DNA from: Bradyrhizobium betae
Lineage (GTDB): Bacteria; Pseudomonadota; Alphaproteobacteria; Rhizobiales; Xanthobacteraceae
Direction: 5' to 3'
Assembly: GCF_008932115.1 (NCBI RefSeq)
Contig: NZ_CP044543.1
Location: 6,268,501-6,332,500, forward strand
DNA length: 64,000 bases
Every line of letters begins with the position of its first letter. The stretch's first letter is position 1. Both the position numbers and the translations under genes were made by a program. The notes under the pieces were generated by a model that saw only the letters and a program-made list of their open reading frames with translations, was not told the origin of the DNA and did not search any database. Below are positions 16,655-25,292 of the stretch, piece after piece.

Positions 16655-18028
16655 GTGTCCGCGCGTATCCTCGTTGTCGATGACGTCCCTGCCAACGTCA
16701 AATTGCTCGAAGCCCGCCTGTCGGCCGAATATTTCGACGTGATGACCGCCTCGAACGGCACCGAGGCGCTTGAGATATGCGCCCGCGCCGAATGCGACAT
16801 CATCCTGCTCGACGTCATGATGCCCGACATCGACGGCTTCGAGGTCTGCCGCCGCCTCAAGAGCGATCCGGCGACGCACCACATCCCCGTCGTGATGGTC
16901 ACCGCGCTCGACAGCCCCGCCGACCGCAATCGCGGGCTGGAGGCCGGCGCCGACGACTTCCTGACCAAGCCCGTCTCCGACGTCGTGCTGATCGCGCGCG
17001 TGCGCTCGCTGACGCGGTTGAAGATGATGACCGATGAGCTGCGCATGCGCGCCATCACCTCGCTCGAGATCGGCATGCAGGCGCCCGAGCGCAGCGCGGT
17101 CGCCGACACCGGCAAGGGTGGCCGCATCCTTCTGGTCGACGACCGCCAGTCCTCCTACGAGCGGCTGGCGGGCCTGCTCGCGGCCGAGCACACCGTCGAC
17201 GTCGAGCCGAACCCGACCGAAGCGCTGTTCCACGCCGCCGAGGGCAATTACGACCTGCTGATCGTCTCGCTCGACCTCAACAATTTCGATGGCCTGCGGC
17301 TCTGCAGCCAGGCGCGCTCGCTGGAGCGCACGCGCCATGTGCCGATCCTGGCGATCGCGGACCCCGAGAACTCGACGCGGCTGCTCCGCGGCCTCGAGAT
17401 CGGCGTCAACGACTATCTGCTGCGTCCCATCGACAAGACCGAACTGCTGGCGCGCGCCCGCACCCAGATCCGCCGCCGCCGCTACACCGATCATTTGCGC
17501 GACAACGTGCAGAACTCGATCGAGATGGCGATCACGGACGCGCTGACCGGCCTGCACAATCGCCGCTACATGGAAAGCCATCTGGCGACGCTCGCCGAGC
17601 AGGCCTCGACCCGCGGCAAGCCGCTGGCGCTGATGATCCTCGACATCGACTATTTCAAGTCGATCAACGACAATTACGGCCACGACGCCGGCGACGACGT
17701 CTTGCGCGAATTCGCGGTGCGCGTGCGCAAGTCCATCCGCGGCATCGACCTGGCCTGCCGCTACGGCGGCGAGGAGTTCGTCATCGTGATGCCGGAGACC
17801 GACCTGCACGTCGCCGGCATGGTCGCCGAGCGCCTGCGCCGCTCGATCGCGGGCGAGCCGTTCGCGGTCCACAAGGGCACCAAGCGCATCGAGGTCACGA
17901 TCTCGATCGGCCTGACCACGCTGGAGCAGAAGGGCGAGGCGGTTGCCGACGTCCTCAAGCGCGCCGACACCGCCCTCTACCGCGCCAAGCACGACGGCCG
18001 CAATCGCGTGGTGTCGCAGGCGGCGTGA
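16655..18028 (+). CDS. pleD: PleD diguanylate cyclase response regulator
   Basis: A 457-residue protein with two receiver domains and a GGDEF domain. The first receiver has Asp53 (LLDVMMPD) and a complete pocket. The second, at about 154-270, lacks the phosphoacceptor acid (SLDLNNFDG region) and acts as an adaptor. The cyclase motif is GGEEF at 371-375, preceded by the inhibitory I-site Arg362-x-x-Asp365 (RGID), so product feedback is expected. It makes cyclic di-GMP on phosphorylation and drives polar development. The start is GTG, 14 bases after divK. Confidence 0.93.
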   Translation: MSARILVVDDVPANVKLLEARLSAEYFDVMTASNGTEALEICARAECDIILLDVMMPDIDGFEVCRRLKSDPATHHIPVVMVTALDSPADRNRGLEAGADDFLTKPVSDVVLIARVRSLTRLKMMTDELRMRAITSLEIGMQAPERSAVADTGKGGRILLVDDRQSSYERLAGLLAAEHTVDVEPNPTEALFHAAEGNYDLLIVSLDLNNFDGLRLCSQARSLERTRHVPILAIADPENSTRLLRGLEIGVNDYLLRPIDKTELLARARTQIRRRRYTDHLRDNVQNSIEMAITDALTGLHNRRYMESHLATLAEQASTRGKPLALMILDIDYFKSINDNYGHDAGDDVLREFAVRVRKSIRGIDLACRYGGEEFVIVMPETDLHVAGMVAERLRRSIAGEPFAVHKGTKRIEVTISIGLTTLEQKGEAVADVLKRADTALYRAKHDGRNRVVSQAA

Positions 18029-18201
18029 CGGCCGGCGCGACACGAAAGCGCGAAAACAACCCCATGCACAGTAGCCGGCGCCAGCCGGATCAATAGCTTG
18101 CGGGCAGCTGTGAGTGGTGTTCGGATTTTATGAATTTTGCTTGACCCGTCGGGCAAAACAGGTGCATGTTGCCAGGGTCGCAAGAGGCCCGCAAACTCCG
18201 C

Positions 18202-18303
18202 TGTCATTCCCCGCGCAGGCGGGGAATCCAGTACGCCGCGGCCTCTCGGTTCAATCACAATTGCCTCTGGAATACTGGATGCCCGCCTTCGCGGGGCATG
18301 ACA
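18202..18303. repeat. Dispersed palindromic repeat
   Basis: A 102-bp unit bounded by tgtcattccccgcg and cgcggggcatgaca. It contains atccagtacgccgcggc, a 17-mer that recurs at 55791-55807 in a degenerate copy. The internal arms aatccagta / aatactggat also pair. It fills most of the gap between pleD and the TetR gene. Confidence 0.75.
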
Positions 18304-18325
18304 CCGAATGACGCGGAGACAGCTT

Positions 18326-18928
18326 TTATTGGGACGCGGGCCTGCGCTTCCCGACCGGCTTCGCATCCCCCACATCCACGCCCGCATTCCGCAGCAGCAC
18401 CTTCGCCGCTTCCTTCGCCGCGCGCGCCATCGCGGGGTCGTCGCGGACGAGGTCCTGCGCGATCGAGCCGTCGACCAGCAGCACCAGCTGGGTGGCGAGC
18501 GCGTCCGCATCGGCAACGCCGAGCTCGGTCAGCCGGTCGCGAAACCAGACGCGGCGGCTTTCCTTGAAGGCGATGGCGATCTTCTTCACGGCGCGGTCCC
18601 TTGGGCCGAGCTCGGCGACCGCATTCACGAACGGGCAGCCGCGAAAATCCTTGGCCGCAAAACGTCGCTCCAGCGAATCGAACGTCGCCAGAATCTGCTC
18701 GGCAGGCGGCTTGTCCGAGGGGCGGGCGTGTACGAAACGGCGCTCCAGATAGGCCGCGATCAGCGCGTCCTTGGAGGGGAAGTGGTTGTAGAGCGTGCGC
18801 TTGGAGATGCCGATCTCGGCCGCGATGGTGTCGACGCCGATGGCGCGAATGCCCTGTAGATAGAACAGCTTGTCGGCGGTCTCGAGGATCCGCTCCTTCA
18901 TCGTGTGTGGGGCGGGCGGGGGAGCCAT
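18326..18928 (-). CDS. TetR/AcrR-family transcriptional regulator
   Basis: A 200-residue regulator. The helix-turn-helix is complete: TMKERILETADKLFYLQG, then IGVDTIAAEIGISKRTLYNHFPSKDAL. The C-terminal part, with FRGCPFVNAVAELG, resembles the subgroup that often controls efflux pumps. I use the Met of MAPPPAPH; a start at 18964 would add 12 residues and is preceded by a weak GAGTGG. It is divergent from the MFS gene at 19056, and a perfect palindrome at 18981-18996 lies between them, so it probably represses both itself and the transporter. Confidence 0.87.
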   Translation of the reverse strand: MAPPPAPHTMKERILETADKLFYLQGIRAIGVDTIAAEIGISKRTLYNHFPSKDALIAAYLERRFVHARPSDKPPAEQILATFDSLERRFAAKDFRGCPFVNAVAELGPRDRAVKKIAIAFKESRRVWFRDRLTELGVADADALATQLVLLVDGSIAQDLVRDDPAMARAAKEAAKVLLRNAGVDVGDAKPVGKRRPASQ

Positions 18929-18980
18929 GCGATAGCGCGCGTCCTCTTGGCTTGACAGCACCATCCACTCATAGCCTAAG

Positions 18981-18996
18981 TACACAGGTCTGTGTA
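18981..18996. promoter_or_regulatory. Palindromic operator for the TetR regulator
   Basis: TACACAG-GT-CTGTGTA is a perfect inverted repeat with 7-base arms and a 2-base centre. It lies in the divergent promoter region between the TetR gene and the MFS gene, about 60 bases from the transporter start. Size and symmetry fit a TetR-family dimer site. Confidence 0.75.
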
Positions 18997-19055
18997 ACCA
19001 AAATCAATGCGAATTGCAGACGCCGGCGCGCGCCGCGCCCACGAGGGAGAATGAA

Positions 19056-20288
19056 ATGCCCCTGTTGCAGGTCCTGCGTCCGACCTTGCCCATCCTGATC
19101 GGCGCCTCGATCATGCTGACGCTGAGCATGGGGCTGCGGCAGAGCCTCGGCATCTTCATGCAGCCGCTGACGCACGACATCCATCTTTCGATCTCGGATT
19201 TCACGCTGGCACTGGCCGTGCAGAATCTCGCCTGGGGCTTTCTCCAGCCGCTCGCGGGTGCGATGACGGTGCGCTACGGCTTCCGTCCGATCATGATCGC
19301 GGGGTCGCTGATGTACATCGCGGGCCTCGTTCTGATGACGACCGCGAACGGGCTCGTCAGCATCATGATCGGTGCCGGCGTGCTGATCGGGACGTCGCTG
19401 GCCTGCACCGCGGCCGCGATCGCGATGTCGGTGGCGGCACGCGCGGTGCCGGAGACCGTGCGCTCCACCGTGCTCGGCATCGTCTCCGGCGCGGGCTCGC
19501 TCGGCGCGCTGCTGTCGGCGCCGATCGGACAGATGCTCAACGAAGGATTTGGCTGGCGCGTCGGACTTGCCGGTTTTGTCATCATGTCGGTGCTGATGAT
19601 TCCCGCTGCGTGGTATGCGGGGCGCATCGACCGGATTCCGCTGCCGAAGCCGTCCGCCGACGACATCGGCGATGCCACCGCGGCGACCGCGGCGCGGAAC
19701 GCGTTCGGCAACGCTTCCTTCGTGGTGATGACCTGCGCCTATCTGGTCTGCGGCATGCAGCTGGTGTTCCTCACCACGCATCTGCCGTCGTATCTCGCCA
19801 TCTGCGGCCTCGACCCGATGCTGAGCGCGCAGACGCTCGGCATGATCGGCGGCTTCAACGTGCTGGGCTCGCTGTTCTTCGGCTGGGCCGGCCAGCGCTG
19901 GAACAAGCTGGCGCTGTTAGGAGGCATCTACGTGCTGCGCTCGCTGGCGCTGGCCTGGTATTTCATGCTGCCGGCGACGCCGGCCTCGACGCTGCTGTTC
20001 GGCGCGATCATGGGCTTCCTGTGGATGGGCGTTGGCCCGCTGGTCGCAGGCGCAGTCGCCGAGATGTTCGGCCTGCGCTGGCAGGCGATGATCCAGGGCC
20101 TCGCCTTCATGAGCCACCAGATCGGCAGCTTCCTCGGCGCTTACGGAGGCGGGGTGCTCTACGATGCGCTCGGCTCCTACACCATGGCCTGGCGCATCGG
20201 CGTCGCGCTCGGTCTTGCCGGAGGGATCGTGCAGGTGGCCTTCGCGCTGATCCGGCCGTCGCATCCGCCGGTGTTGCGGACGGCGTAG
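19056..20288 (+). CDS. MFS transporter, monocarboxylate/oxalate-formate-like
   Basis: A 410-residue membrane protein with 12 predicted helices. The loop motif and the segment FGWRVGLAGFVIMSVLM resemble the OFA/MCT-like major facilitators; the N-terminal LSMGLRQSLGIFMQPLTHDIHLS is typical of this branch. The substrate cannot be read. The start is supported by GAGGGAG; an in-frame upstream Met is not. Expression is probably repressed by the divergent TetR regulator through the palindrome at 18981-18996. Confidence 0.85.
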   Translation: MPLLQVLRPTLPILIGASIMLTLSMGLRQSLGIFMQPLTHDIHLSISDFTLALAVQNLAWGFLQPLAGAMTVRYGFRPIMIAGSLMYIAGLVLMTTANGLVSIMIGAGVLIGTSLACTAAAIAMSVAARAVPETVRSTVLGIVSGAGSLGALLSAPIGQMLNEGFGWRVGLAGFVIMSVLMIPAAWYAGRIDRIPLPKPSADDIGDATAATAARNAFGNASFVVMTCAYLVCGMQLVFLTTHLPSYLAICGLDPMLSAQTLGMIGGFNVLGSLFFGWAGQRWNKLALLGGIYVLRSLALAWYFMLPATPASTLLFGAIMGFLWMGVGPLVAGAVAEMFGLRWQAMIQGLAFMSHQIGSFLGAYGGGVLYDALGSYTMAWRIGVALGLAGGIVQVAFALIRPSHPPVLRTA

Positions 20289-20406
20289 GCGGGCCTGTTG
20301 TCGTCAGCGTCAGCCTTGGGGTGTCATGCGGAGCGTCCGAAAGTAGGGCATCACAGGCGGTCCTGCGGCAGGAGCGGTCATATGCTTGGTCTCATATTCG
20401 AATGAG

Positions 20407-20928
20407 TCAGGAATTGAGGGCGCCGTAAACCATGCCCAAGATTACGCTGTAAGTCAGGAGCATTGCCAGCGAGAACAGTGCTGGCGAAATGCCAAGTCCA
20501 ACCTGCAGTCCGAATAATCCAAGGCCGATCATGGGAAAGAACACCAGCCCCATGATCGCCCATCCGAGCACGCCATAGGTCAATCCCTTGATTGCACCGG
20601 CATTGCCCGGCAGCCATCGATAAAGATGTCCAAAAGCAAGACTGACGAAGGTTGAGCCATTCAGGAATGAAAGTAGCCACGGCACCACTGGATGGATTGC
20701 TGTGCCGGTCACATGGCTCAACGTCGTCTGGAAATTTTCATAGGGCTGGAACGATGGAAGCAGTCCGGCCCAAGACTTGAAGTACATCAGCAGCGAATGC
20801 GCGATGCTTCCGCACAGCCCTGCAACAACGGCTCTCCAAATCCTGTTGCCTGAAGGCATGCTCCGTCGCCCATTCTCAGCATTGGCTTCCAACATGGGCG
20901 CGCGGTCGCTGCTACTCGTCGCGATCAT
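20407..20928 (-). CDS. Hypothetical membrane protein, probable FixK-locus member
   Basis: A 173-residue integral membrane protein with about four helices: one near WRAVVAGLCGSIAHSLLMYF, another around PVVPWLLSFLNGSTFVSLAFG, then GLTYGVLGWAIMGLVFFPMIGLGLFG and SPALFSLAMLLTYSVILGMVYG. I do not recognise the family with certainty. It starts 48 bases after the stop of the 33-residue membrane protein, and a perfect FNR/FixK box precedes that gene, so it may be part of a microaerobic operon. Confidence 0.65.
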   Translation of the reverse strand: MIATSSSDRAPMLEANAENGRRSMPSGNRIWRAVVAGLCGSIAHSLLMYFKSWAGLLPSFQPYENFQTTLSHVTGTAIHPVVPWLLSFLNGSTFVSLAFGHLYRWLPGNAGAIKGLTYGVLGWAIMGLVFFPMIGLGLFGLQVGLGISPALFSLAMLLTYSVILGMVYGALNS

Positions 20929-20976
20929 GGACGCAATTCGGTTGAGGGCGTCAATCTGGCCTCGCCAGCCACGGCC

Positions 20977-21078
20977 TTATTGACCGGGGAGAAGAAGACC
21001 GGTGATGAGAAACGCCATGCCGAGCCACATGGAGGTCGCGAAGACGTTGCGGAACTGCTCAAGCGTGAAGGGAAGCAT
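20977..21078 (-). CDS. 33-residue membrane protein behind a FixK box
   Basis: Too short for usual gene calling, but well supported: an ATG preceded by AGGAGCGCGCC, a peptide MLPFTLEQFRNVFATSMW with one hydrophobic helix at about 15-30 (SMWLGMAFLITGLLLP), and a TAA stop. A FixK/FNR box is centred 64 bases upstream, giving an expected leader of about 22 bases. The size recalls small subunits of terminal oxidases such as CcoQ or CydX, but no sequence match is evident. Its role is unknown. Confidence 0.65.
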   Translation of the reverse strand: MLPFTLEQFRNVFATSMWLGMAFLITGLLLPGQ

Positions 21079-21135
21079 GGCGCGCTCCTGCCCGATAATT
21101 TCACTTCAGCGTAGAGGACTGCGTTGCTTCGCTGC

Positions 21136-21149
21136 TTGATGAGGATCAA
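21136..21149 (-). promoter_or_regulatory. Perfect FixK/FNR box (anaerobox)
   Basis: TTGAT-GAGG-ATCAA is the full consensus. With its centre at -41.5, transcription would start at about 21101, and a TACGCT element sits at -12 to -7. The leader would end in the AGGAG site of the 33-residue protein. This is the standard geometry for FixK2 activation under low oxygen. Confidence 0.75.
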
Positions 21150-21316
21150 CGTCCCCCGGGGGCAACTCGTGGCCCAGCGGGAGTCGTTTGGAGGCAACGT
21201 CGTCTTCTGCGCGCATGAAGGACGTCGAGGCGTAGCGCGGTGCCCTGCGGCGGGCAGCTTGTCTCAGCCGCCGTCGCCGACGGCGTCGCAGGACAACAGG
21301 CTCTTCTGAGAGCCGG

Positions 21317-22555
21317 CTAAGACGCCACGACGTTCGCCTTCACCGAGACGGGCAGCGGAAGGCGCAGCCCTCTAGCCAATGTCGGACGTCTCGATTTCGG
21401 CTGTCGCTCCGGCAGCTTTCCGAGATGCGCGAGAGCTTGCATCAGCGAGTACCTGACGGCTGGCTCGATCTTCGCGCAAATGAACCAGCCCATCAGGACA
21501 AGCATGCCAAGAGCCATCCAGACGGCCGAGGTGGCATCCAGGCCTGAAACGACCAGGGCGCGAACGATCGCGGTGCCGATGACGTTGTGGGTGAGATAGA
21601 GCGGGTAGGTGATCAGCCCGAGCGTTCTCAAATAGGCCGGTGCTGCGGGAGAAACGGTGCCCACCGAGCGCCTGCTTCGCTTCGCGGCTCGGGCAATGAG
21701 GAGCACGGCGGCCGCCCAGACCATGATGGGCACGAGCGCGGATTGATCCGCGATGGCGGGGATCGACGTCAGAAAGAACGAGGCGAAGACGTAGATCTCC
21801 GCGGCGCCCGAGAGACACGTGACGGCAACGGCGACCTGTTCGAGCGCCGTCAATTCCCTGTTCGCGGAAATGAACAGCCAGATTCCCAGCGCGAAGAAGC
21901 AACCATGGCTCAACAGGAAGGCTGCGCACGGCACCCGAAACATCAGGATGACGAGATAGGGCAGGTCGGACGGCGTCGTGCAGGACGCGACCAGCAGCGC
22001 GACCGCATTGAACATTGCGCTGTAGATGGTGAGACCCCAGGCCAGGTGTCGCAGGGTGATCCTCTTCGTGAGCATCGCGCAAAACACGAGTCCGTAAAAC
22101 GCGGTCTCGGCCGCCAGCGTCCAGTAGACTTCGTCAAGCCACTCACCTGTGACCCCCTTGGGCACCATCAGCATGGCGTGGATGTAGGGCAGGATGAATT
22201 CGGATGCCGGGCCACTCCCGAAGAGAAGCAACACGAGGAAGGTCGCGGTGGCGCAAACCCAGACGGCCGGATAAAGCCTAAGTGCGCGGCCGAGAAGAAA
22301 CTCGCCCGGTGAAGCCTGGCTCGCGGAATTGGCGATGACGAAACCGGAAATCACGAAGAAGATCTCGACGCCGACCCAGCCGAACCATGTGTAGGGCGCA
22401 GCGGACGGGTACAGCACATCGGCGGCGACGGTGCGCTCGAAACCCGGCACGCCAATCGAAACCCAGGCCCATGACCAGAACATCTGGTGAAAGATGGCGA
22501 CTCCGAGCGCGGCGGCGAAGCGCAGCGGATCCAGCAGCGGCAAATGGCTCTTCAC
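21317..22555 (-). CDS. Acyltransferase 3 family membrane protein (OafA-like)
   Basis: A 412-residue protein with about ten helices. The family hallmarks are at the N-terminus: LPLLDPLRFAAALGVAIFH with the catalytic His, WVGVEIFFVISGFVIANSA, and RALRLYPAVWVC. Such enzymes O-acylate (often acetylate) sugars of lipopolysaccharide, exopolysaccharide or Nod-like molecules at the inner membrane. No polysaccharide cluster is adjacent, so the acceptor is unknown. Confidence 0.87.
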   Translation of the reverse strand: MKSHLPLLDPLRFAAALGVAIFHQMFWSWAWVSIGVPGFERTVAADVLYPSAAPYTWFGWVGVEIFFVISGFVIANSASQASPGEFLLGRALRLYPAVWVCATATFLVLLLFGSGPASEFILPYIHAMLMVPKGVTGEWLDEVYWTLAAETAFYGLVFCAMLTKRITLRHLAWGLTIYSAMFNAVALLVASCTTPSDLPYLVILMFRVPCAAFLLSHGCFFALGIWLFISANRELTALEQVAVAVTCLSGAAEIYVFASFFLTSIPAIADQSALVPIMVWAAAVLLIARAAKRSRRSVGTVSPAAPAYLRTLGLITYPLYLTHNVIGTAIVRALVVSGLDATSAVWMALGMLVLMGWFICAKIEPAVRYSLMQALAHLGKLPERQPKSRRPTLARGLRLPLPVSVKANVVAS

Positions 22556-22697
22556 GGGAATGGACCAAATTCATTGAACGATCCCGCTTGAGATATTGAA
22601 AGCCGTCGCTAGGCACTGCGAGGTGCGTCACACTTGGTTCGCTGGCGTCGGAATGCGCAGATCGTAGCGAGGGCTGACGTAACCTGCAGCTCGCGTG

Positions 22698-22827
22698 CCC
22701 CGGACGCAACGCAGCGCTTTTTTAGCGGTGCGTTGCAGAGCCGGGGCCCATGTCTCCGTATTCCGACTGCGCGACATTCTGGGTCCCGGCTCTGCGCAGC
22801 AGCGTTCCACGCTGCGGCGCGTCCGGG
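22698..22827. repeat. Intergenic palindromic repeat
   Basis: A unit bounded by cccggacgc and its complement gcgtccggg, with the internal arms agagccggggccca and tgggtcccggctct. It has the form of the other dispersed repeats in this window and fills much of the 344-base gap between the acyltransferase and rpmG. Confidence 0.65.
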
Positions 22828-22844
22828 ACACGCGGGGTGGGAGC

Positions 22845-22875
22845 AAAATAAAAACGGGGCCCGAAAGGGCCCCGT
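22845..22875 (-). terminator. Rho-independent terminator of rpmG
   Basis: On the minus strand, a 9-bp stem (acggggccc / gggccccgt) with a four-base loop is followed by TTTTATTTTG. It lies 25 bases after the rpmG stop. Confidence 0.85.
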
Positions 22876-22899
22876 CAAAGTCCGTAACGTCCCGCGATC

Positions 22900-23067
22900 T
22901 TACTTGATCTTGGCTTCGCGGAATTCGACATGCTTGCGCGCGACCGGATCGTACTTCTTCTTGACCAGCTTGTCGGTCATGGTGCGCGAATTCTTCTTGG
23001 CAGTGTAGTAGAAGCCGGTGTCAGCCGAGGACACGAGCTTGACCTTGATGGTGACCGCTTTGGCCAT
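22900..23067 (-). CDS. rpmG: 50S ribosomal protein L33
   Basis: A 55-residue basic protein beginning [16 protein letters not shown] and ending FREAKIK, with [13 protein letters not shown] and [14 protein letters not shown] between: unmistakable L33. It lacks the zinc-binding CxxC pairs, so it is the cysteine-free form that does not need zinc. GAGG lies eight bases before the ATG and a strong terminator follows. It is a single-gene unit. Confidence 0.95.
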   Translation of the reverse strand: MAKAVTIKVKLVSSADTGFYYTAKKNSRTMTDKLVKKKYDPVARKHVEFREAKIK

Positions 23068-23191
23068 GTTCAGAACCTCAGGAATGAAGGGAATCTGGAG
23101 CCGGCCAAACGGCCCGCGTTGGCCGGCAACCTAGCCAGAAACCGCCTGATGTCAAGGTTTCAGGGCCCGAAAACCACCCAAATCGGCCCGA

Positions 23192-24517
23192 TTACCCCTC
23201 GAAGAACCGGTTTTTCGGCCGCGGCAGGCCCAGATTCTCCCTGAGCGTGGGCCCTTCGTACTCTTTCCGGAAAATCCCGCGCTTTTGAAGCTCGGGGACG
23301 ACCTTGTCGACGAAATCGTCGAGGCCGGCGGGCAGGGACGGGAACATGATGTTGAAGCCGTCGGAGCCGCGCCCGACCAGCCATTCCTCCATCTGGTCGG
23401 CGATGGTCTTGGGCGTCCCGACGAAGGACAGCCCGCCATAGCCGCCGACGCGCTGGGCGAGCTGGCGCACGGTGAGTTTTTCACGCGCGGCGAGATCGAC
23501 CATGCGCTGGCGGCCGCTCTTGCTGGCGTTGGTCTCGGGGATGTCGGGGAGCGGGCCGTCCGGATCGAAGCCGGAGGCATCGGTGCCTAGGATGACCGAG
23601 AGCGAGGCGATGGCGCTGTCGTAATGCACGCGGCTGTCGAGCAGCGCGCGCTTCTCTTTGGCCTCGTCGACGCTGTCACCGACTACGACGAAGGCGCCGG
23701 GGAGAATCTTCAGATGCTCGGGATCGCGGCCGACCTTCTCCATGCGGCCCTTGATGTCGGCGTAGAGCTTCTGCCCGTCGGCGAGGCTGCCGCCGCCGGT
23801 GAACACGGCTTCCGCGGTCTCTGCCGCAAGTTGCTTGCCGTCCTCGGAGGCGCCGGCCTGCACGATCACCGGCCAGCCCTGCACGGGGCGGGCGATGTTG
23901 AGGGGGCCGCGCACCTTCAGGTATTTGCCGTGGTGGTCGAGTGTGTGCATTTTCGCGGGATCGAAGAATAGCCCGCTTTCGACATCGCGCTCGAAGGCGT
24001 CGTCGGCGAAGGAATCCCAGAGGCCGGTGACGACGTCGTAGAATTCACGGGCGCGCTTGTAGCGCTCGGCGTGCTCCATGTGATCGTCGAGGCCGAAATT
24101 CAGCGCCGCGTCAGGGTTCGAGGTGGTGACGATGTTCCAACCCGCGCGGCCGCCGCTGAGATGGTCGAGCGAGGCGAAGCGCCGCGCCACGTGATAGGGC
24201 TCGTCGAAGGTGGTCGAGCCCGTCGCGATCAGGCCGATCCGTTCGGTGACGGCGGAGAGCGCCGACAGCAGCGTGAACGGCTCGAACGAGGTCACGGTGT
24301 GGCTGCGCTTGAGCGCGTTGATCGGCATGTTCAGCACGGCGAGGTGATCGGCCATGAAGAAGGCGTCGAACTTGCCGGCCTCGAGCTTCCGGATCAGCGT
24401 CTTGATGTGACTGAAATTGAAATTGGCGTCGGGCCAGGCCCCGGGATAGCGCCAAGCGCCGGTGTGGATGCTGATCGGGCGCATGAACGCGCCAAGCTTG
24501 AGTTGCCGTTGTGCCAT
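23192..24517 (-). CDS. LLM-class flavin-dependent monooxygenase (NtaA/SnaA/DszA type)
   Basis: A 441-residue bacterial-luciferase-like enzyme. Family elements: LKLGAFMRPISIHTGAW at the start, FDAFFMADHLAVL, RIGLIATGSTTFDEPYHVAR, SGGRAGWNIVTTSNPDAALNFG, and WPVIVQAGASEDGKQLAAE. These enzymes use reduced flavin from a partner reductase to oxidise sulfur or nitrogen compounds. No flavin reductase is adjacent. I choose the ATG after GGGGCG; a GTG 36 bases upstream is possible. Confidence 0.87.
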   Translation of the reverse strand: MAQRQLKLGAFMRPISIHTGAWRYPGAWPDANFNFSHIKTLIRKLEAGKFDAFFMADHLAVLNMPINALKRSHTVTSFEPFTLLSALSAVTERIGLIATGSTTFDEPYHVARRFASLDHLSGGRAGWNIVTTSNPDAALNFGLDDHMEHAERYKRAREFYDVVTGLWDSFADDAFERDVESGLFFDPAKMHTLDHHGKYLKVRGPLNIARPVQGWPVIVQAGASEDGKQLAAETAEAVFTGGGSLADGQKLYADIKGRMEKVGRDPEHLKILPGAFVVVGDSVDEAKEKRALLDSRVHYDSAIASLSVILGTDASGFDPDGPLPDIPETNASKSGRQRMVDLAAREKLTVRQLAQRVGGYGGLSFVGTPKTIADQMEEWLVGRGSDGFNIMFPSLPAGLDDFVDKVVPELQKRGIFRKEYEGPTLRENLGLPRPKNRFFEG

Positions 24518-24632
24518 CGCCCCGTATCCGTTCTGGGTGTCGTTCACGGACACATAGGCATGCCGGGGAACTCCGCCATTGGGGCGGACGGGAAGATTCT
24601 TTTGTTTTTCAGTGTCCGCTCAGCACATTCTC

Positions 24633-24670
24633 GTCATTCCGGGCTCGCGCTGCGCGCGCCCCGGAATGAC
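24633..24670. repeat. Short REP-like palindrome
   Basis: gtcattccggg at 24633-24643 is the exact complement of cccggaatgac at 24660-24670, with a GC-rich 16-base centre. It lies between two divergent genes. Confidence 0.7.
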
Positions 24671-24749
24671 AGCGGAGGGTGGCGCGCCTTTCTTCGAACC
24701 AATCCACCGTTCAGCCCGACCAAGCCATGTCCTCTCAGGGAGATTCGAC

Positions 24750-25292
24750 ATGGCCGGCGCAATGACAGTGGATGGCGGCATGGTCCGCATCGACCGTCCC
24801 ATGCCCTGGGTCGGCCGGCTGCTGGCGCTGCCGCTGCTGGCGGCGAGCGGCTATCTGCTGTGGAATGTCGCGCTCGGCCTGCGCCAGGATTTTTCCGGCT
24901 TCGGGAGGCTCGCCGACGATCTCGTGCCGGTGCTGGTGTTCACGGGGCTTGGGCTGCTGGTCGGCATCCCCGGACTCATCCTGCTGACGTTCCGCACTTT
25001 CGTCGTGCTCAACGAGACGCTGCGCCAGATCGTCATCACCAGGCAGTTCGGCCCGCTGAATCTGCGCAAGCACCGCGATCTCGCCAACTATCACTTCATC
25101 AGCATCACGGAGGACTATGATCCGGAGCTGACCGCCTATGACGTCAATCTCTGCGGCGACAAGGGCACCGAGCCGATCACGCTGATGAGCTTTACCAGGC
25201 GCGAGGAAGCGGACGAGCTCGCAAGCCAGATCGCACGTGTCCTCAAGCTGCCGGCGCGCGACTATGTCGGCACCGAGCCGGATGCCGACTAA
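24750..25292 (+). CDS. Hypothetical membrane protein with cytoplasmic domain
   Basis: A 180-residue protein with two transmembrane helices (about 20-38 and 55-75), followed by a soluble domain containing VVLNETLRQIVITRQFGPLN, FISITEDYDPELTAYDVNL and TRREEADELASQIARVLKL. This layout resembles small PH-like membrane domains, but I do not assign a family. GGGAG precedes the ATG. Its stop codon directly abuts the stop of the convergent Nudix gene, with no base between. Confidence 0.7.
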   Translation: MAGAMTVDGGMVRIDRPMPWVGRLLALPLLAASGYLLWNVALGLRQDFSGFGRLADDLVPVLVFTGLGLLVGIPGLILLTFRTFVVLNETLRQIVITRQFGPLNLRKHRDLANYHFISITEDYDPELTAYDVNLCGDKGTEPITLMSFTRREEADELASQIARVLKLPARDYVGTEPDAD

